From the NCBI GenBank assembly GCA_009701885.1, contig WLJH01000013.1:1-64000 (forward strand): a DNA stretch of 64,000 bases, given 5' to 3'. A program made the position numbers and the translations under genes. This DNA comes from Actinomycetota bacterium (GTDB taxonomy: Bacteria > Actinomycetota > Actinomycetes > Propionibacteriales > Nocardioidaceae). Positions 62,614 through 64,000 of this stretch are shown one piece after another (within the stretch, counting starts at the first letter, position 1; each line of letters opens with the position of its first letter). Under the pieces are notes generated by a model. The model saw only the letters and a program-made list of their open reading frames with translations. It was not told the origin of the DNA and made no database searches.

Positions 62614-63048
62614 GTGAAGATCGCCGACGTGCTCGCCGCCAAGGACCGTGGCCGTGAGGTCGTGTCCATCGCCCCCGAGGCCGGGGTCCGCGACCTCCTG
62701 GCCCTGCTCGCCGAGCACAACGTCGGCGCGGTCGTGGTGAGCGCCGACGGCTCGACGCTCGAGGGGATCGTCAGCGAGCGCGACGTCGTGCGGCACCTGC
62801 ACCACGACGGCACGGTGGTCAACAACACCGTGCAGGCGATCATGACCCGCGAGGTCGAGGTGTGCCGGCCCGACGCCGGCCTCGACGAGGTCATGGAGAC
62901 GATGACCCGCCGGCGCTTCCGCCACCTGCCGGTGGTGGGCGAGGAGGGCCTGGAGGGCGTCGTCAGCATCGGCGACGTGGTGAAGGCCAAGATCGGCCAG
63001 CTGGAGTTCGAGCGCGACCAGCTCGACTCCTACGTGCACCAGACCTGA
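62614..63048 (+). CDS. Two-CBS-domain protein
   Basis: A 144-residue protein made only of a CBS pair (Bateman module): residues about 15-65 ([31 protein letters not shown]) and about 75-130 (VQAIMTREVEVCRPD, RHLPVVGEEGLEGVVSIGDVVKA). Such modules bind adenine nucleotides. No fused enzyme domain; the target is unknown. The GTG at 62614 has no usable Shine-Dalgarno spacing. Confidence 0.88.
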   Translation: MKIADVLAAKDRGREVVSIAPEAGVRDLLALLAEHNVGAVVVSADGSTLEGIVSERDVVRHLHHDGTVVNNTVQAIMTREVEVCRPDAGLDEVMETMTRRRFRHLPVVGEEGLEGVVSIGDVVKAKIGQLEFERDQLDSYVHQT

Positions 63049-63067
63049 GGGCTGGTGCGGCCCGCGC

Positions 63068-63553
63068 TCAGCGCAGGCTGACCCGGTGCCCCCCGACGCG
63101 GATGTCGCTGTCCTCGTCGACCACCTGCGAGACGACCGGCGAGCCGTCGACGTGGCAGCCGCCCGCGAGCGCCTTGAGCACCCGGCGGCCTTCGAGGTCG
63201 TGGCCGAGCACCGCGTGCCGCGCCCGCAGACCGGGGAGCACCACGTCGCAGCTGGGGTGGGAGCCGATGACGACCGAGGCCTGTGCCGGCAGGGCCGTGA
63301 CCACCGGGATCGTGGCCACCGCCCCACCCACGGCACTGCTGCCGGCCGCCTCGGCCGGCGCGACCCGGCCGACAGCACCGGGCGCCGGGGCCGGGACCAC
63401 GGGCGCGGGGATGCGCCGACGCGGCGCGACGATCCGGACCGTGCTCGGGGCCGTGCGGGGCTCCTCGGAGCGGGGGCGGGTCCAGCGGTTGTGGATCACG
63501 CGGAAGCCGCCGCGCTCGGGCCGTCCGGGACCCGCGACCTGGTCGTTCGTCAT
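63068..63553 (-). CDS. FHA-like domain protein
   Basis: A 161-residue protein. The N-terminal half is Pro/Ala/Arg-rich; the C-terminal half (about residues 85-160) has an FHA-like opening VVIGSHPSCDVVLPGLRARH (given in part: IGSHPSCDVVLP, RARH). The FHA serine and histidine are present, but the usual SR before the histidine is RA, so phosphothreonine binding is uncertain. GGAG lies 8 nt before the ATG at 63553. It is divergent from a MerR gene. Confidence 0.7.
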   Translation of the reverse strand: MTNDQVAGPGRPERGGFRVIHNRWTRPRSEEPRTAPSTVRIVAPRRRIPAPVVPAPAPGAVGRVAPAEAAGSSAVGGAVATIPVVTALPAQASVVIGSHPSCDVVLPGLRARHAVLGHDLEGRRVLKALAGGCHVDGSPVVSQVVDEDSDIRVGGHRVSLR

Positions 63554-63579
63554 GTCCGACTCCACCCCTTTGACACGTT

Positions 63580-63598
63580 CCTCAACACGCTGTTGAGG
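63580..63598. promoter_or_regulatory. Inverted repeat, probable MerR operator
   Basis: CCTCAACA-CGC-TGTTGAGG: 8-bp perfect arms, 3-nt centre. It lies between the FHA-like and MerR genes, directly before a TAGCAT -10 box (63601-63606) that ends 7 nt before the MerR GTG. Confidence 0.65.
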
Positions 63599-63613
63599 TA
63601 TAGCATCACAGAC

Positions 63614-64000
63614 GTGAACACATCGTCCACCCCCACCCTGAGCATCGGGGACCTCGCCGAACGCACCGGCGTCGCCCCTGCCACCCTGAGGATGTGGGAG
63701 CAGCGCCACGGCTTCCCCGTCCCCGAGCGCCTCGACAGCGGCCACCGCCGCTACGCCGAGGCCGACGTCGAGAGCATCCGTGGTGTCCTGGACCGGCGCG
63801 ACGCCGGCTCGCGCCTCGACGCCGCGATCGCCGACGTCCTGGCCGCCCGTCGCCGCGAGAGCGAGCCGGGCGCCCGGTCCATCTGGGCCGAGCTGCGCCG
63901 CCGCCACCGCGAGATCCCCACCCACCGGCTGACCAAGCAGACCCTGCTGTCCCTGTCGTGGGCGATCGAGGACGAGTTCGCCGCGAAGGCCGAGCGCGCC
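63614..64000 (+). CDS. MerR family regulator with DICT-type sensor domain, 5' part
   Basis: The first 129 codons; the gene continues past the window. MerR helix-turn-helix: TLSIGDLAERTGVAPATLRMWEQRHGFP and SGHRRYAEADVES (in parts). After about residue 70 a helical linker, then TLLSLSWAIEDEFAAKA, the start of a DICT sensor domain, often found with light-response proteins. The GTG at 63614 is used. The upstream inverted repeat is probably its own operator. Confidence 0.85.
   Translation, partial: MNTSSTPTLSIGDLAERTGVAPATLRMWEQRHGFPVPERLDSGHRRYAEADVESIRGVLDRRDAGSRLDAAIADVLAARRRESEPGARSIWAELRRRHREIPTHRLTKQTLLSLSWAIEDEFAAKAERA

Overview
The window is 64 kb of chromosome from a high-G+C actinobacterium. 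GTG starts are common, and it carries WhiB1, an RsrA-type anti-sigma factor, Kgd-type 2-oxoglutarate metabolism, nickel superoxide dismutase, the 24-residue ribosomal protein bL37 and an actinobacterial SOS box. Gene content and style fit Nocardioidaceae (Nocardioides-like); the genus is an inference. Nearly all DNA is coding. I see no prophage, insertion sequence or CRISPR array.

Layout. 1-4.1 kb: 5' part of an ethylmalonyl/methylmalonyl-CoA mutase, a STAS protein, a membrane protein, the PduO-type cobalamin adenosyltransferase (which makes the cofactor such mutases need), an MFS transporter and a DUF2550 protein. 4.2-27 kb, all minus strand: the conserved actinobacterial block argS-lysA-hom-thrC-thrB-rho-(RR-HK)-rpmE-prfA-prmC-sua5-wecA-atpI-like-atpZ-like-atpBEFHAGDC. 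Many of these genes overlap by 1-4 nt. A response regulator and histidine kinase sit between rho and rpmE. 27.1-31 kb: tRNA-Arg(CCG), a large secreted protein, an LCP protein and a lipoprotein. 31-36.2 kb: kgd and three small followers. 36.2-42.6 kb: a small hairpin-headed gene, a desaturase/ferredoxin-reductase pair with divergent TetR, an SDR, an MDR dehydrogenase and malic enzyme. 42.7-45.4 kb: sodX/sodN, an RsbW-like protein with a SigB/SigF-type sigma factor, and a membrane protein. 45.7-63 kb: a block resembling the M. tuberculosis whiB1-pdtaS-sigH-rshA-aroA-rsgA neighbourhood, with a DUF2785 protein, a ThDP enzyme, a GNAT, a frameshifted thioesterase, bL37, sigR-rsrA, an SRAP protein, an SOS-controlled DUF222/HNH protein, orphan genes, an ECF-sigma/anti-sigma fusion, aroA, rsgA, hisN and a CBS protein. 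The right edge has an FHA-like gene divergent from a MerR/DICT regulator that runs off the window.

How the genes work together. The ATP synthase is complete (a, c, b, delta, alpha, gamma, beta, epsilon) with two small assembly-type proteins in front. prmC modifies the GGQ motif of the PrfA encoded next to it. lysA, hom, thrC and thrB make the aspartate-family amino acids. sigR/rsrA form the thiol-stress switch. The desaturase and its reductase look like an electron-transfer pair under TetR control. Many genes have a TANNNT box 5-8 nt before the start codon and no Shine-Dalgarno, so leaderless transcription appears common.

Most notable: a Rho with arginine in place of the Walker A lysine and a long Gln/Gly-rich insertion containing 12-bp tandem repeats; a sigR gene whose frame extends upstream over a possible sigma-R promoter; a perfect SOS box on the DUF222/HNH gene; a 14-bp inverted repeat enclosing the start of a small gene; and an ECF sigma factor fused to a zinc-finger anti-sigma and a surface segment.
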